Shown: positions 10,310-24,634, counted from the first letter of the stretch. The stretch: 64,000 nucleotides of DNA from Panulirus ornatus (GCF_036320965.1 NC_092241.1:26384797-26448796), one strand, 5' to 3'. Notes: generated from the sequence alone by a model not told the origin. Made by a program: numbers and translations.

Positions 10310-11235
10310 AAATGGTATCATTTTCATTCACACCGGAGCAGTAAAATCGTCGGTCATCACTCAGGGAATCATTGTGGAAAGCGCAGCTACTACTCATAGC
10401 ATCGTCACCTACATACCTACGTACTTGATCAGTGCCCATACAGTCGTCGCCCATAGCGTCATCGCTTAAAGTTACCTCACACATTGCACCAACAACCACG
10501 CCACCACTGTCCATATAAATCATTACCACACGACTCGTCATTCACTGCATGTTTACCATCGAAGTCATCGCACGTAACATTATCCACCATAGACCGATCA
10601 TACACTTTATCATTATCTACAGTTTCATCTATCATAGCATCATCACTTAAAGACGTATAACCATGTACAATGTTACCTGAAATATCATGGTCCATGACAT
10701 GATTAACAACATCATTATTCCCTATGGTGCCTTCATCCAAAAGGCACGATGCACAGCGCCACTATCGTACGACATAGTGACACACATTGATCACTAGGAC
10801 ATCATTATCCTTGTATCGTTATACGTCATATCACTAACCAGATCCTCCTCCTCATAGTATTACGACCCGTAGCATGATCAACCACTGCAACAGTATTAAT
10901 TATTATAATCATCCGTGGCATCAACACCCGTTCATCATCATCATCATCAAGTGCATAAACATTCTAATGCTGTCACACTGGGCTTCAGTAGCCATCACAC
11001 CCTCCATCACCAAAGTACGATTCCCTCCAAGTGTATTCACCAAGAGGATCGACACCCAACCATTATATCATCACCTGCATCACAAATTAGAGCAGCATCA
11101 CACGCGATATCATCATATACATCATCATCAACATCATCATCATCACCATCATCTTTAACATCATCATCCTGCCATCATCATCATCATCATCCTGACTATC
11201 AGCACCTCACCGTCCTCTCCAGAAGCCTATCACTA
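10310..11235 (+). repeat. Degenerate (ATC)n trinucleotide region
   Basis: CATCATCAT-type runs are clear at about 10930-10960 and 11112-11195. More decayed ATC/CATCG-like DNA extends back to about 10310. The Asp-rich minus-strand frames (10305-10740) and His/Ser-rich plus-strand frames (10874-11271) follow from this composition and are not convincing genes. Confidence 0.6.
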
Positions 11236-11595
11236 CAAGAGAGCCAGCCAGCGAGCGTGACCTTCGTGTGACAGATCCCAGCACACATACCGAGAAGATC
11301 GGTCACTTACCTCCCGTGTGGCTGCGTCAGTCACACTAACCACACGTCACAAGGACACCTTGGCTCGTAGTGAATGTACCAGTTACTCTGCCCATGAAAC
11401 ATAGGCACACTTAACTCTTGGAAAGTATCTCAAGTTACAGAGCGCACACTTAACACCTACTTTCACAACCAGTTTCACTGCCCACATGACGCAAGGAAAC
11501 CTAACTCCCATTGGCGACACATGGTACACTGCCGCCCATGCTACACAAGAACAAAATCCATAAACTTTACAGCACTTTGGTCCTCAGCTACACTA

Positions 11596-11683
11596 AACCA
11601 CTTGGCAAACAGGCCCCGCAGACCTTTCCATGGCTTACCCGGCCAATTCACATGTCCTGGTTCACTCCAGTGTATCAACAATA
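11596..11683 (-). mobile_element. LINE-B 3' UTR fragment (~90 bp)
   Basis: CCTTTCCATGGCTTACC with flanking AGGCCCC and CACATGTCCTGGTTCA matches the LINE-B region at 9915-9975 and, inverted, 50935-51005. An A-run with CCAAAAAAAAAAAAC lies just beyond it. Confidence 0.6.
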
Positions 11684-11836
11684 TCCAAAAAAAAAAAAAC
11701 CACTGAATACCGTCACACCTTCAGATGTCGACTCTTAGTTCACTGGTAGGTTTTCAAAAATATTACATGTTAAAGAATTGATAGGAAATATGCATATCAT
11801 CGTTATCATACTGTTTTACTGGGGATCCTGTGAAAG

Positions 11837-11935
11837 CAATTCTTTACAGCTAAGATTAGCTGGTTATAACAATTCTTTACAGCTAAGATTAGCTGGTTAT
11901 AACAATTCTTTACAGCTAAGATTAGCTGGTTATAA
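11837..11935 (+). repeat. 33-bp tandem repeat, 3 identical units, each with a palindrome
   Basis: Units start at 11837, 11870 and 11903 and are identical. Each contains CAGCTAA-GA-TTAGCTG, a 7-bp inverted repeat with a 2-bp spacer. The 33-bp period keeps both strands open, but no gene is evident. Confidence 0.9.
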
Positions 11936-12299
11936 CAACAATGCATACTCTTTCTTTTAAGTGTGTGCATCACCAGTACAAGGGTTCTATTGTTTTGCCA
12001 CTTGAGATACGTTGCAGACAACCTTAACGATTGTGTTACACGTTCAATAAAACACACCAAAGAATTATGTTAGAAAGGCGTATAATACACACACTGTAAG
12101 CCTAATGTAACCTTTGCCTTCACGCGTTTTATGGTTGCTTCTTCAGAGACACGACCTGAACAGGTGATTAAACATCCTTCCCGACTGATGGTTGTAATTA
12201 GTTCAGTTCACAGTCGTCGAGAAATAACACTTATATATCCTTGAGCTTTTACAAATCCCTGCAATTTTTTTGATAGATTTTACTACATAATGGGAAATG

Positions 12300-12440
12300 A
12301 TTGATAATAGTAGTAATAGTAATGGTTGTAATAATGTTAATGATAATAGAAATTATAACAATTACAATATTGATAGTAATAGAAATGATTATAATATCAA
12401 TAACAATGATAATGATGATCACAATAATGAATTATACTAT
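12300..12440 (+). repeat. Imperfect (AAT)n/(GAT)n trinucleotide tract
   Basis: Runs of AATAAT, GATAAT and GTAATA with many substitutions. Confidence 0.75.
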
Positions 12441-13265
12441 TATATAACTTGAGAATAGAAAACTACCAGTTCGCCTCTTAAGAACATCTTATTGATGGGT
12501 AGATTAACACTGGTTAACATCCTTGTTACTCCAAGCAATGCCACATCAAGGAACCAATTTCCTCCGGCAATAAGGTCCAGTGAGGCATAACACTGAAGTG
12601 TGATAATGAGCTTCAGGAACCATCAGCTTTCGTGAGTATTCCCTGCCCCAGAGCACAACAACAAAGGTTATGGTATTCGTTCGTTCTTCCCTCCTGCAGT
12701 ACGTTCTTCTGGTCACCACTCAGTAGCTGGGTGATACACATCACATAGCGATAGAAAACGTTTAGATTCAACAATATCTCCTTCTGGATTCTTAAATTGT
12801 TAATCACAAAACCCTAATCATAGTCAGATAGGTTAGACGATCAATAACCACGTTAACAGCATAAATAATATCAGTCAGTTAGTATCCATGATAACGAAAG
12901 GATTGCCTAATTGTTCTGCAGAAAAACAAATTAGCATTCTGGTTGACTTTCGTGAGGTATTGATTTCCCAGCAATCTTAGCAATAGAAGTTTTCAGTCCA
13001 AATATTCACGAATACCACCAGATTGTGGTTTGATGAGAATGGCTTGTTATTCTTGTTTAATCAACTCTGAACAATCTATGCTTTTGAAATAGTGACTGAT
13101 ATCAAATTTCTTAGAGCCAGTTGTTAAAGTGCCTACTATGAATAACCCTTACTTTAATGACACACAAACAATCCTATCCAATGAAACTTGAAATCATTTA
13201 CCCTGCACTAGTTACCTGAATCAGTTAGAAATGCCTTTAAACAGGTTTGTTGTATTTTCTTTCAG

Positions 13266-13456
13266 TTCATTCGACCAAAAAATGAGCTTTTGCCAATCAC
13301 AAACAGAAATCTAATCCATGAGCTGATAAGACAACTGGAGTTCCACAGAGCCAGTATCAGTCAACATACCGAGCCAACAGACCACGTCGCCTGCCACAAC
13401 GCATCAATGGACAAGATGATTAAGATTTCAATTGCGTCTAAAGCCTATCTCTTCAG
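13266..13456 (+). other. Candidate internal exon, unrecognised protein
   Basis: A strong acceptor-like sequence (TTGTATTTTCTTTCAG) ends at 13265. The frame is then open from FIRPKNELLPITNRN to KAYLFR, and a donor-like CAG|GTATTT follows at 13456. The frame stays open a few codons longer to a stop near 13479. The peptide is balanced in composition but I do not recognise it. It may equally be chance, because no neighbouring exon can be tied to it. Confidence 0.25.
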
Positions 13457-14199
13457 GTATTTCCTCCACAGGGGATAAGCTCACGTCCTTTTTTTGAATG
13501 ACTGTATTAGATTCGTTTTGGTTTCAGTAAAAGGCATCGTATAAAGTGCCTTAAAAGCTGGCTGGTCAAACGGCATATTTTGCTGATGGTATATGATCGT
13601 TTGCAGCTGAAGCCCAGACATGTCACTCATTGTTTAATGATTCATGTCGTGAGATCTTAACCATAGGAAGTCTCAAAATGAGTCCCATTTTCAATCTACT
13701 CTGACGAATCATCTTTATCAATCCTTTAACGACGTAACTCGAGTCCAGTTACTCCTCAGGTGGCATGTGACTCAAGTGTCGGGTTAACTCATCTCACAAG
13801 ACCCTACCTAGATGGATATGAAAACTCGACAATATAGCCAAGAGTGGCTGGACACAGCTACACATCCTCATGAAAAAAATAGGTGGAAGTGGTAAAAGTA
13901 TATCTCATGTAATGTTGTTGATAACATATATGTACATGTGTAATTAACATTTGGAATCATTACCTCTATGTAAAGTTTCAGCATGTATCTCGTTTAGAGA
14001 ATCTTGCCAGAGGAAATGTTGTCCTCGGGCACATCATAAAGAGACAACAAAACGCTAAGAAGACTACAGCTAGTAATATGAGGAACGAACTTAGAGAAAC
14101 CAACCACGAGAAGGAACAGGAAATACAATTTTCTTTTAATTTTCATTGGACGTCCGAAAAAAAAAAAAACAGCGAACAGGATTACAGAATCATCTTTAC

Positions 14200-15760
<1,561 letters not shown>

Positions 15761-16096
15761 AAACGCATACAATATACAGCATACTGCAGCACAAAATACT
15801 GTAGCACTCCGTGACTTTGTCTCCGCCACGCGCACGCGCACTTCTCGTATGGCGCTGGCAACGCCACACCACCGCGCTGCCAGACCAGCGGTGATCGCAT
15901 TATCCAAAACATATGTCCACGTAGATAAGAAATATGTACATGGACCGTGTGCGTTACTCTATAAATGGCACAAAATAAATACGCGTAAGGCAAGAGGTCG
16001 CTTTACCATCATGAAGGAAAACAAAAGGCAGTCGACCAAACAACCTCTTTTCTAGTTAGAGAGATAAGCCGTCCACCATTACTATTATATCTTGAT

Positions 16097-16108
16097 ATAT
16101 ACAGAGAC
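16097..16108. repeat. Target-site duplication, left copy (12 bp)
   Basis: ATATACAGAGAC is repeated exactly at 17457-17468 beyond the poly(A) tail. Confidence 0.85.
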
Positions 16109-16109
16109 T

Positions 16110-17258
16110 TTGAAGAATGTATGTGAGAAATACTTAGAAAAGCAAATGGATTTGTATGTAGCATTTATGGATCTGGAGAAGGCATATGATAGAGTTGATA
16201 GAGATGCTCTGTGGAAGGTATTAAGAATATATGGTGTGGGAGGAAAGTTGTTAGAAGCAGTGAAAAGTTTTTATCGAGGATGTAAGGCATGTGTACGTGT
16301 AGGAAGAGAGGAAAGTGATTGGTTCTCAGTGAATGTAGGTTTGCGGCAGGGGTGTGTGATGTCTCCATGGTTGTTTAATTTGTTTATGGATGGGGTTGTT
16401 AGGGAGGTAAATGCAAGAGTTTTGGAAAGAGGGGCAAGTATGAAGTCTGTTGGGGATGAGAGAGCTTGGGAAGTGAGTCAGTTGTTGTTCGCTGATGACA
16501 CAGCGCTGGTGCCTGATTCATGTGTGAAACTGCAGAAGCTGGTGACTGAGTTTGGTAAAGTGTGTGGAAGAAGAAAGTTAAGAGTAAATGTGAATAAGAG
16601 CAAGGTTATTAGGTACAGTAGGGTTGAGGGTCAAGTCAATTGGGAGGTGAGTTTGAATGGAGAAAAACTGGAGGAAGTTAAGTGCTTTAGATATCTGGGA
16701 GTGGATCTGGCAGCGGATGGAACCATGGAAGCGGAAGTGGATCATAGGGTGGGGGAGGGGGCGAAAATTCTGGGGGCCTTGAAGAATGTGTGGAAGTCGA
16801 GAACATTATCTCGGAAAGCAAAAATGGGTATGTTTGAGGGAATAGTGGTTCCAACAATGTTGTATGGTTGCGAGGCGTGGGCTATGGATAGAGTTGTGCG
16901 CAGGAGGATGGATGTGCTGGAAATGAGATGTTTGAGGACAATGTGTGGTGTGAGGTGGTTTGATCGAGTGAGTAACGTAAGGGTAAGAGAGATGTGTGGA
17001 AATAAAAAGAGCGTGGTTGAGAGAGCAGAAGAGGGTGTTTTGAAGTGGTTTGGGCACATGGAGAGGATGAGTGAGGAAAGATTGACCAAGAGGATATATG
17101 TGTCGGAGGTGGAGGGAACAAGGAGAAGAGGGAGACCAAATTGGAGGTGGAAGGATGGAGTGAAAAAGATTTTGTGTGATCGGGGCCTGAACATGCAGGA
17201 GGGTGAAAGGAGGGCAAGGAATAGAGTGAATTGGAGCGATGTGGTATACCGGTGTTGA
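16110..17258 (+). CDS. LINE-A reverse transcriptase C-terminal part (5'-truncated, otherwise open)
   Basis: The open frame extends back to 16092 by chance through flanking DNA. LINE sequence begins at LKNVCEKYLEKQ and corresponds to about residues 617-998 of the intact ORF. It keeps AFMDLEKAYDRV (first catalytic Asp), GLRQGCVMSPWLFNLFMDG and LLFADDTALV (the FADD catalytic pair), followed by the C-terminal HMERMSEERLTKR and RGRPNWRWKDGVKKI segment. The last codon before the stop is Cys (TGT) where other copies have Gly. The fingers and endonuclease regions are missing, so it cannot encode a working enzyme. Confidence 0.85.
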   Translation: MKNVCEKYLEKQMDLYVAFMDLEKAYDRVDRDALWKVLRIYGVGGKLLEAVKSFYRGCKACVRVGREESDWFSVNVGLRQGCVMSPWLFNLFMDGVVREVNARVLERGASMKSVGDERAWEVSQLLFADDTALVPDSCVKLQKLVTEFGKVCGRRKLRVNVNKSKVIRYSRVEGQVNWEVSLNGEKLEEVKCFRYLGVDLAADGTMEAEVDHRVGEGAKILGALKNVWKSRTLSRKAKMGMFEGIVVPTMLYGCEAWAMDRVVRRRMDVLEMRCLRTMCGVRWFDRVSNVRVREMCGNKKSVVERAEEGVLKWFGHMERMSEERLTKRIYVSEVEGTRRRGRPNWRWKDGVKKILCDRGLNMQEGERRARNRVNWSDVVYRC

Positions 17259-17403
17259 CGTGCTGTCAGTGGATTGAATCAAGGCATGTGAAGCGTCTGG
17301 GGTAAACCATGGAAAGCTGTGTAGGTATGTATATTTGCGTGTGTGGACGTATGTATATACATGTGTATGGGGGGGGGGGGCCATTTCTTTCGTCTGTTTC
17401 CTT

Positions 17404-17440
17404 GCGCTACCTCGCAAACGCGGGAGACAGCGACAAAGTA
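17404..17440 (+). other. LINE 3'-terminal hairpin, copy with poly(A)
   Basis: CGCTA-CCTCGC-AAAC-GCGGG then AGACAGCGACAAAGTAT and a 15-base A-run. The outer CGCT/AGCG stem and the inner bulged stem are intact. Confidence 0.8.
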
Positions 17441-17456
17441 TAAAAAAAAAAAAAAA

Positions 17457-17468
17457 ATATACAGAGAC
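17457..17468. repeat. Target-site duplication, right copy (12 bp)
   Basis: ATATACAGAGAC matches 16097-16108. Confidence 0.85.
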
Positions 17469-17528
17469 AAGAGACTCACGACACTTAACGTATCTAATGA
17501 GAGAAAAAGTTTTATCTCACTCGCCTGC

Positions 17529-17569
<41 letters not shown>
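17529..17569 (+). repeat. (GA)n microsatellite, ~40 bp
   Basis: Pure GA dinucleotides. Confidence 0.95.
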
Positions 17570-17570
<1 letters not shown>

Positions 17571-20500
17571 ACGATTTTCTCACCGAGAAAATTAAGTATG
17601 AAAATCACACCCTTCGCCTTTGCTGATACCTCTCTCCACCCTTCACTTCATTGTGGGGCAGAGCATAAACACACGTGGGTGGGTCATTAACGAAAGCCAC
17701 GCCTAAGTTTACCATGGTAATCATTTCTCTGTTCTCTTAACATGAAATTCCTGTACAGGCAATTTTTTTTTTTTTTTTGGGGGGGGGGGCTAAAGAACGC
17801 ATCCTCTCAAAGTTCATAAAGTAACAGTTAAAAATAACAGGAAAAGAAGAAAGAACACTGTCTTGAGAAGGAAATAAATTTCGAGGATCAGTTTAGAAAA
17901 CCCATTTGTTGGATCCAGATAGAGATCCACCTTCGTCTCCCTCTCCAGCCGGCCTCACGCTGACCAATGGGCCACGTCTCGTGAGAAGTCGCTGAACCTA
18001 TTCAATGACAGTTTAAGTTGAATGTGTCGGTATAACAAAAGTGAACATCGGTGGTAAGTCTTTCAGTAGCACAATCATGTCCATATATTTTTTTTTCACT
18101 CTGATCCTTTTAATTTGAGCTTAAATGAAGATCATATGATAACAACCAAGACATCAAAAAATGTGCAGGCAGAGATGTGTGATCTCAGCGAATACCAAGG
18201 GTTATAAAGGAGCTTTAGTTGCATATGGAGGAAAGAAGGTGACAGAACAGAGATACAAAAGTGACCCTAAAAGAGCAACTTTTCACATTATGCCTTTTTG
18301 AAAGACTCGTATCTATTCGCAGTTGATTTCCTCGACCACCCATAATCAAGAGGGTTTAAGTCACGGGCTCCAAAGTTGTGTTGGAGCTTATGGACTTTCA
18401 TGATTACCCAGACCTGCTCCTCTCTACCACTGTTGACGATAAATCCCCCAGGCCTTCCCCTTCCTCCACACCCTTAGTACTCCTCCTTTGAATAACGGCG
18501 AAGATCGCAACATGTGTTAGTCGTTTTCTCGTGGGATTTCATCTCGTGTAATCTCCCAAATTTATGTAATCACTCAGGGGAGGCCGACCACCCCTAAGCT
18601 AAGCATTCCCTTTCATTCACTGAGGAGATAACTAGCATCATTACACCAACCTCACAATTAGGATGTATTCAGTTCCTAGCCATACTACTCTACGTTGAAC
18701 TCAATCCAGACATAAAGCTTTTGAATCTGTTCCCACAGTACTATAAGAGTATTGCATAGGTGACGTTTATGAAAGGCTGATCCCATGATTGAAGATTCAA
18801 CTAACTAGGCCCACACAACTGGCTGGATGGTTTATGGAGTAGTAGGGAAAGTCAGTTTTAGTAGTATATAGGCATGAGGTAGTCAGGGTGTGAAAGGAAA
18901 GCCTGTGGCCGACACCCAACACCAGGTCACCATATTTCTTAACTGTGTTCACTTAGGATGTGCAGAGTTTCATCATCATCTGTGATTGCGATGCACTTTC
19001 TACCTCACGTGGTCATGCTCTTTTTCATATTCGTAAACGATTACATAGCGAATAAAGAACTTTGTCTTTGTTGCTAGATTAGAAAACGGTCTGTCTTTGT
19101 AATACAGTCAACGGAGAACTTTGTATTTATTACTGGACTAAAAGAAATGGCCTGTATTTTGCCCTCTTCGGAATGAGTAGTTGCCGGAATCGCCACTAGA
19201 TGCCCCACATACCACACATGTAGCAAAGTTATTCCTCTCTGTCTCGGATAACTTGTACGTCATTTTGTTATCATGTCTCCTTCCTCACCACTGGGGAGAA
19301 GACACTCGTCAGGCATTGCCAGGAATATTCACAGCTATCTAAAAGGAGGAATGAAACCCATATTGAACTCTTCATTTCCTATCTCCTCATTGTTATGGTG
19401 GTGTGTGTTAGTGCATTGTCTCCATCCCATGTGCGGAATTAGAAGTAACTTTTATGATGCAATGTCTTTATATATCTAGACACAATACTGTGCTAAAGAA
19501 CAGCATCCCAGTTACTAAAGCAAGAAAGCACTATACAGCATCACCAGGACTACAAGAAAAGACACTGCAGCTCAGCATTAACCCAGAAAGAAATCCTTAT
19601 ATGCAGCACGAGCCAAGCTGCTGATAATGATCAACAAGACCTGCTTTGCCATTACCCTCTAATTACTAACAAGAACATTACACATCTACACCAGGTGCTT
19701 GCAGATGACATTGTAACACAAAATGATCCTCAATTACAGACTGGATAAAGACTTAATTGCTAAAGTAAGAGAGTTCTACACAAAACTAGTCAAAATTCTG
19801 ACATATATAAGTTTCCTCTAATTCTTATTGCAAGGTGGTGATGCATATCATCCCGTGCCGTTCATCACCTGCTGACACATATTCAAGATAACACATTGCA
19901 AGTTCATAGAGCATTACTTCTGCTGACGACATGATATCACTGCTTGGGGCTTCCCTCTCCATCTCGTGATTACTACGTGACCAGTGGCAACTCAACGGTA
20001 ATATCTTTGTGCTGTACAACGACAACCCGACTAATGAAACAAGACAGTGCTGCAAAACATGTCGCCATCCCCACCTTCCTCAGCTACTAGCATACGAGAC
20101 TGTCCCACACCACAACCTCAGCTGCTGAGAGAAGAGACCGAGACAAAAAGTTGCTGCAGAGGCTGGTCAAGGAAAGTGCTCCGCAAATCACTTAAAGCCG
20201 CTGCTGTCAAATTACGAGTCTGCTTAACGCCACCACAGCTGCTGTTGTTAGACATTACTTCTCAGTACGACCGTCTCTTGGCCACGTTAATTACACCAGA
20301 CGTTTATATTAGGGTATCAATACTAGTTGTAGGTATGATAACACAGCAGGATGGTACCAATCCATTTACCAATGCAAGTCTGTAGTAATACAATAGAGTC
20401 CTTTACAAACTCCTTAATACTAAACACATTACATTATGCCAGTTTAGTACCAAACACGTAAACAGGAATGCAAGCTATTGTTGACAGGAAAAAACAACAC

Positions 20501-21755
20501 ACCGCACGACAACACTTCGGAAGCTGACACAAAATGTGAAGCAAAATAATTCCCCACAGTGAGGAACAGATCCTCAGCAGTTGACGTAAATAATGATCTT
20601 ACAAAACAACACTCCACTTACGAGAACAAGACATAGTTTCACATCGCCGCATTAGCAACTGACACAGAGGAGTGATACACACAACGCCGCCCCTCCTGCA
20701 TAACTCAGGGGGTTGAAAACACTACCTCACCTTGCCGACACAAGGAAATATTATGCTACGCTACCTCCCCAACCCCATGCCGCTCTGACCTTAACTCCTG
20801 ACACAAGAGAGCGGTAGACCATCATATACTGAAGACCACGGTGTGTTTATTACACTTAACATCTGCAACTGTTTATGACTGTTTAGAGGAGGACCCACGA
20901 ACCCTTTAATACCAGGTTGTAAACTAAATGATAAGTGCTAAACATTTGTGTTTTTTTTAGATAAGTTTATCTCTAAGAGAGTGATGCGCTTCTAGGAGGA
21001 CTGGGGGTGTCTAAGCTTCAAAATCATAACCATGAATGATTAACCAGATATGCCAAGTTAAGGTTCTTCAGTTATGAGTACCATACTAAGGTGAGGGCGG
21101 GTCTCTCTACTTACGTTACCTCGAGACTACGCAGTTAGTGGCCTCCTTCCTCGCTCTGCTTAACCTACCTGCGCCCGGTGGTTACTCTCGTTTTATTCCC
21201 TTGGCAAAAACTTTCTCGTATGCAAATATCCTTTTCTCTTTTAAGCAAGGAAAACCCACCAATATTTGCATATAAGGTGAACTGTTTCCTGTACGAAGGA
21301 CGGGGCGGTAGCTCCGGGGACCTACCGTCATTACCCTCTGACCACCGCCATTCAATGTGTTTATGGCCCACAATCAAGGGTAATTAGCAGGGTTTAAAGA
21401 GTATGAGATGCAGGAGTCATGCCGGGCAGCCCTGCAGCCGTGGACCAGCCTCTGAAGAGGACCTCCTCTGCCCATAAAAAAAAAGGCATCCACTTCGCCG
21501 CTATGTTTCTATTCATTTCTCAATCATGATCGTGGAAAGCTTTATTGAAGTTATCACGCTATCAAATATTACGTCAGGTCTGAAAAAGATGCTTTATTTT
21601 GAAATATTTTTCATCAAGTATTTACGAACGATACCGAATCAGACAGCTTTCCCAGAGACTAACTCTTAAAGAAAGTTATTGCACTAGCAATGACGGTGCA
21701 TCGTCATAAAAGGTTAAAAGGGATGATTTCTCCAGAAATATGACATACGAGGAGC
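17570..21755. other. Unassigned DNA
   Basis: No gene or repeat family is recognised across about 4.2 kb. It includes a T18G10 run at about 17763-17790. The longest frame is 112 codons at 20047-20385 (plus), Ser/Pro-rich at its start and unrecognised. Confidence 0.5.
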
Positions 21756-22435
21756 AAACGGGAGTTTGAAATTGGTTCTTAGATTTCTTGTTCGAGTCTG
21801 AACGTACAACCACACTTTCATGTACCTTACCAAGGTCTCCAGATATGACCTTGGTGTAAGGATTCTGGATGGGGTCTCAGAATATGGCCATATTATCAAA
21901 TTAGGGTCACCTCATAAGGCCACATTCTCAGATGTCTTGTAGGATTCTCCAAATGTGGAGTAGGATTCTCCAAATGTGGACTTGGTTCTCGCCTTCTTGG
22001 TCAGGTTTCCATAGACGGCAGCATTGATGATAGCCTTTTCGCTGGGGGTCTCTAAATAGCGACACAGTCTCAGCTTTCTTGCTTTTGGGGAATTTTAGAA
22101 GCGACTCATTCTCAACTCTCCTATTGGTATATCCAAACATGGTCTTATCTAGACCTTTCTTGCTATGGTCTCTAGACAAGGTCACATTCTTGGTTATCTT
22201 GTTGGAGTTTTCACACATTGTAATGTTCTTAGCTTTGATGTTAAGACCATCGAATTCAACCATTTTTTTTCCTTATTCTTTCTTGCTGGTTCTTTTCCAT
22301 CTATGGCCATATCTTTATGTTCGGGCTCCCTAACACGGCATTTTTCATAGCCTCTCTCTACTGGGTTCGCTAAATACGGCAAATGTTCTCAGCTTTCGTA
22401 TGAAAAGTCTCTGAATAAGGAGAATTAACATTGTA
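21756..22435 (+). repeat. Decayed minisatellite, unit about 55-60 bp
   Basis: A motif like GGTCTCTAAATA-GGCACATTCTCAGCTTTCTTG recurs in diverged form near 21865, 21925, 22045, 22107, 22168, 22318 and 22370. A 21-bp local repeat (TAGGATTCTCCAAATGTGGA) sits at about 21940-21980. The minus-strand frame 22263-21928 arises from it and shows no recognised domain. Confidence 0.55.
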
Positions 22436-22876
22436 TCACACTTTCATTAACGATCTCACAGCTTTCCTCTTGTAATCATGGCTTTGCTGTGACTTCTGTC
22501 TTATGTGCATCATGACCTTGGTAGGAATTGACGACGAAATGATCGTCTATGACAAGAGATTTCATGCATAAAGAAAATATCTCTATCTACTCGAGAGGAT
22601 GAACGAGTGAGTATCTTTGATGTCTCTGGTCAGATGAGGGGGTGTAGTTGAGAATCAGTCCCACTGAATGATTAGTAAGTGATGAGAACGATCCCTCTGA
22701 ATCTATTTCTCACAAAGTAATTCAAAGTTTTGATCTGTTTCGAGTGTTTTTCTTCCGTCAGTTAAAAGGAAACTGTAGTTGTGATTACTCAGTTTTTTTC
22801 TACATTTTTTGTATGGTAGTTGACATGGCAGGGATGAATGTAATATGCAATTGTGGGTATCTTGCATTCGAAATTA

Positions 22877-22877
<1 letters not shown>

Positions 22878-22945
<68 letters not shown>

Positions 22946-22970
22946 TCACACACACACGCATACACAATGA
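22878..22970 (+). repeat. (AC)n microsatellite
   Basis: CA dinucleotides with a few interruptions near the right end. Confidence 0.9.
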
Positions 22971-23004
22971 CAGTCACAGTGGTGCGCGTGATCTAGCATT
23001 TGCT

Positions 23005-23220
23005 GATGATAACTACGAAAAAAGTGAAACACGAGAAGTTCACACGCGCACTTTCGTGTGATGATCACATCGTCAGGGGAGGTACAAGGAAGAGATAGAA
23101 GACACAAAAGTGTCAGTTTATGTACAACAAAGAAGCAGAGCTAAGACACCTATGGTACAAAAGCGTTTCCGATTATTGGTGTTGGATCTGTCTGGCATCA
23201 TGTCTGTCATAAAATGTTTA
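23005..23220 (-). repeat. Unclassified dispersed repeat R, copy 1
   Basis: On the minus strand it carries the R core (ATCACACGAAAGTGCGCGTG) then a CATTTTTTC-like block. Its other end reads TTTTATGACAGACATGATGCC. It aligns by eye with the copy at 24135-24360. There is no coding capacity. Confidence 0.6.
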
Positions 23221-23509
23221 TTTTGTGGACAGGAAAGAGAACCGTTTACATATTTCGCTATCCGGTTCGTATAGACCTTCACTAATATTAATGTTACAAT
23301 TCTTTGTGTATCTAATAACAGAAGATTCAGTGATATTTATCGTGGTAAAGGAGTTACATTTAATAAATGAATTAACGTTACTCCATTCAATACAATGGTC
23401 ATCAATTTTAACAGGATTAAACAAATATTAGTAAATTTTAATAAAGGTCTATACAAACTGGTTAGCTTTGTCGTAGGCAAAATTTGTAAACTGCTCCCTG
23501 TCTTGTCCT

Positions 23510-23610
23510 CATGATAGTTTTTTATGACAGGTATGATGCCAAACCCGAACCTTAGCAACTAGAAACACTTGTGCACCAACGGTGTGGTGGGTAGGAGATT
23601 AACATATCAC
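23510..23610 (+). repeat. Repeat R fragment, opposite orientation
   Basis: TTTTTTATGACAGGTATGAT, then GCCAAACCCG and CACTTGTGCACCAACGGTGT, match the 5' part of R as read on the minus strand at 24270-24360. It lacks the core. Confidence 0.5.
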
Positions 23611-24098
23611 TAGTGTTTATGATGCAGGCCTGTGTGCACCACCCCTCCGTGAGTGTAACATGTAAGACCGTTTAAGAGACTTTACTCTGTGATAAGATCC
23701 ACCTGAGACAGATTAATCACCTGTGCCTTTGAGACATTTATCTCATACCTGATCTTCAAGCTTTACGAGATATCTCAGGCATTAACAAGCCTACAGACAG
23801 AGATCAGAGAGAAGATTAAGTACACTCTGGCAGATCGTGAAAACGTGTGTACAGATAAGCCATCTTGGACTGAACTTGAAATCAGATTTAAGATGACTCA
23901 TTCTAGAAGACCCTCGGAGGCCAGAGAGGCTTGGCTAGCCATCACAAATTGCCCGAGGGAAGTAGTGTTGTCCACATAACAGGTGGTGTATCTTATGGGT
24001 GAAATAACGACGACTTAACATGGCGTTGTGACAATCTGCTTGACTGCTTGGCTGTCTGCCTATTTCATAATGGCTTTCGTCCGGAGTTTTTATTGATC

Positions 24099-24099
<1 letters not shown>

Positions 24100-24133
<34 letters not shown>
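24100..24133 (+). repeat. (AC)n microsatellite
   Basis: CA dinucleotides directly at the 3' end of the minus-strand R copy. Confidence 0.9.
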
Positions 24134-24134
<1 letters not shown>

Positions 24135-24136
<2 letters not shown>

Positions 24137-24390
24137 TGTTGATAACCACGAGGAAAAATGAAGCACGATAAATCCCAAGTGCACTTTCGTGTAATTACAT
24201 CTTCAGCGGAGATGCAAGAATGAGACAGAGGATTCAGAACAGTCTGTATGTATATGTATATAAGAGAGGCGGAGCTAAGACGCCGTTGATGCACAAGTGT
24301 CTGTGGTTTGTGGTTTGCGGGTCTGCCACCGTACCTGTCATAAAATTTATTATGCAGTCAAGACTCGAAAACCACAAACACTTATGCATC
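24135..24390 (-). repeat. Repeat R copy 2 with a 5' inverted-repeat hairpin
   Basis: On the minus strand it runs from ATAAGAGAGATGCATAAGTG through TGACAGGTACGG and CACTTGTGCATCAACGGCGTC to the core ATTACACGAAAGTGCACTTG and TTATCGTGCTTCATTTTTCC. The first and third segments form imperfect inverted arms (ATGCATAAGTGTTTGTGGT against ACCACAGACACTTGTGCAT). The RNA or DNA could therefore fold into a long hairpin ahead of the core. Confidence 0.6.
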
Positions 24391-24393
24391 TCT

Positions 24394-24466
<73 letters not shown>
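24394..24466 (+). repeat. (AT)n tract
   Basis: A pure TA tract upstream of S3. Confidence 0.95.
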
Positions 24467-24469
<3 letters not shown>

Positions 24470-24632
24470 GGAGCGGGGGGGCTGGAAATCCTCCCCTCTC
24501 GGTTTTTTTTTAATTTTCCAAAAGAAGGAACAGAGAATTGGGCCAGGTGAGGGTATTCCTTCAAAGGCCCAGTCCTCTGTTCTTAACGCTACCTCGCTAA
24601 TGCGGGAAATGGCGAATAGTTTAAAAGAAAAG

Positions 24633-24634
<2 letters not shown>
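24467..24634 (+). mobile_element. Short LINE-derived element S3, 5'-truncated
   Basis: It begins GAGGGAGCGGGGGGGCTGG (about 80 bases into S2) and continues through the structured middle to the hairpin CCTCGC-TAAT-GCGGG and GGCGAATAGT. It is flanked by (AT)n on both sides. The loop-closing C-to-T change weakens one pair of the hairpin. Confidence 0.75.

Larger units (their letters stand above)
16109..17456 (+). mobile_element. LINE-A copy 2, 5'-truncated, intact 3' part with poly(A) and TSD
   Basis: The element starts inside the reverse-transcriptase region (TTTGAAGAATGTATGTGAG) and runs through the stop at 17256-17258, a ~180-bp 3' UTR, the terminal hairpin at 17404-17440 and a 15-base A-run. 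A perfect 12-bp duplication flanks it, so truncation happened at insertion. This is the cleanest target-primed insertion in the window. Confidence 0.9.
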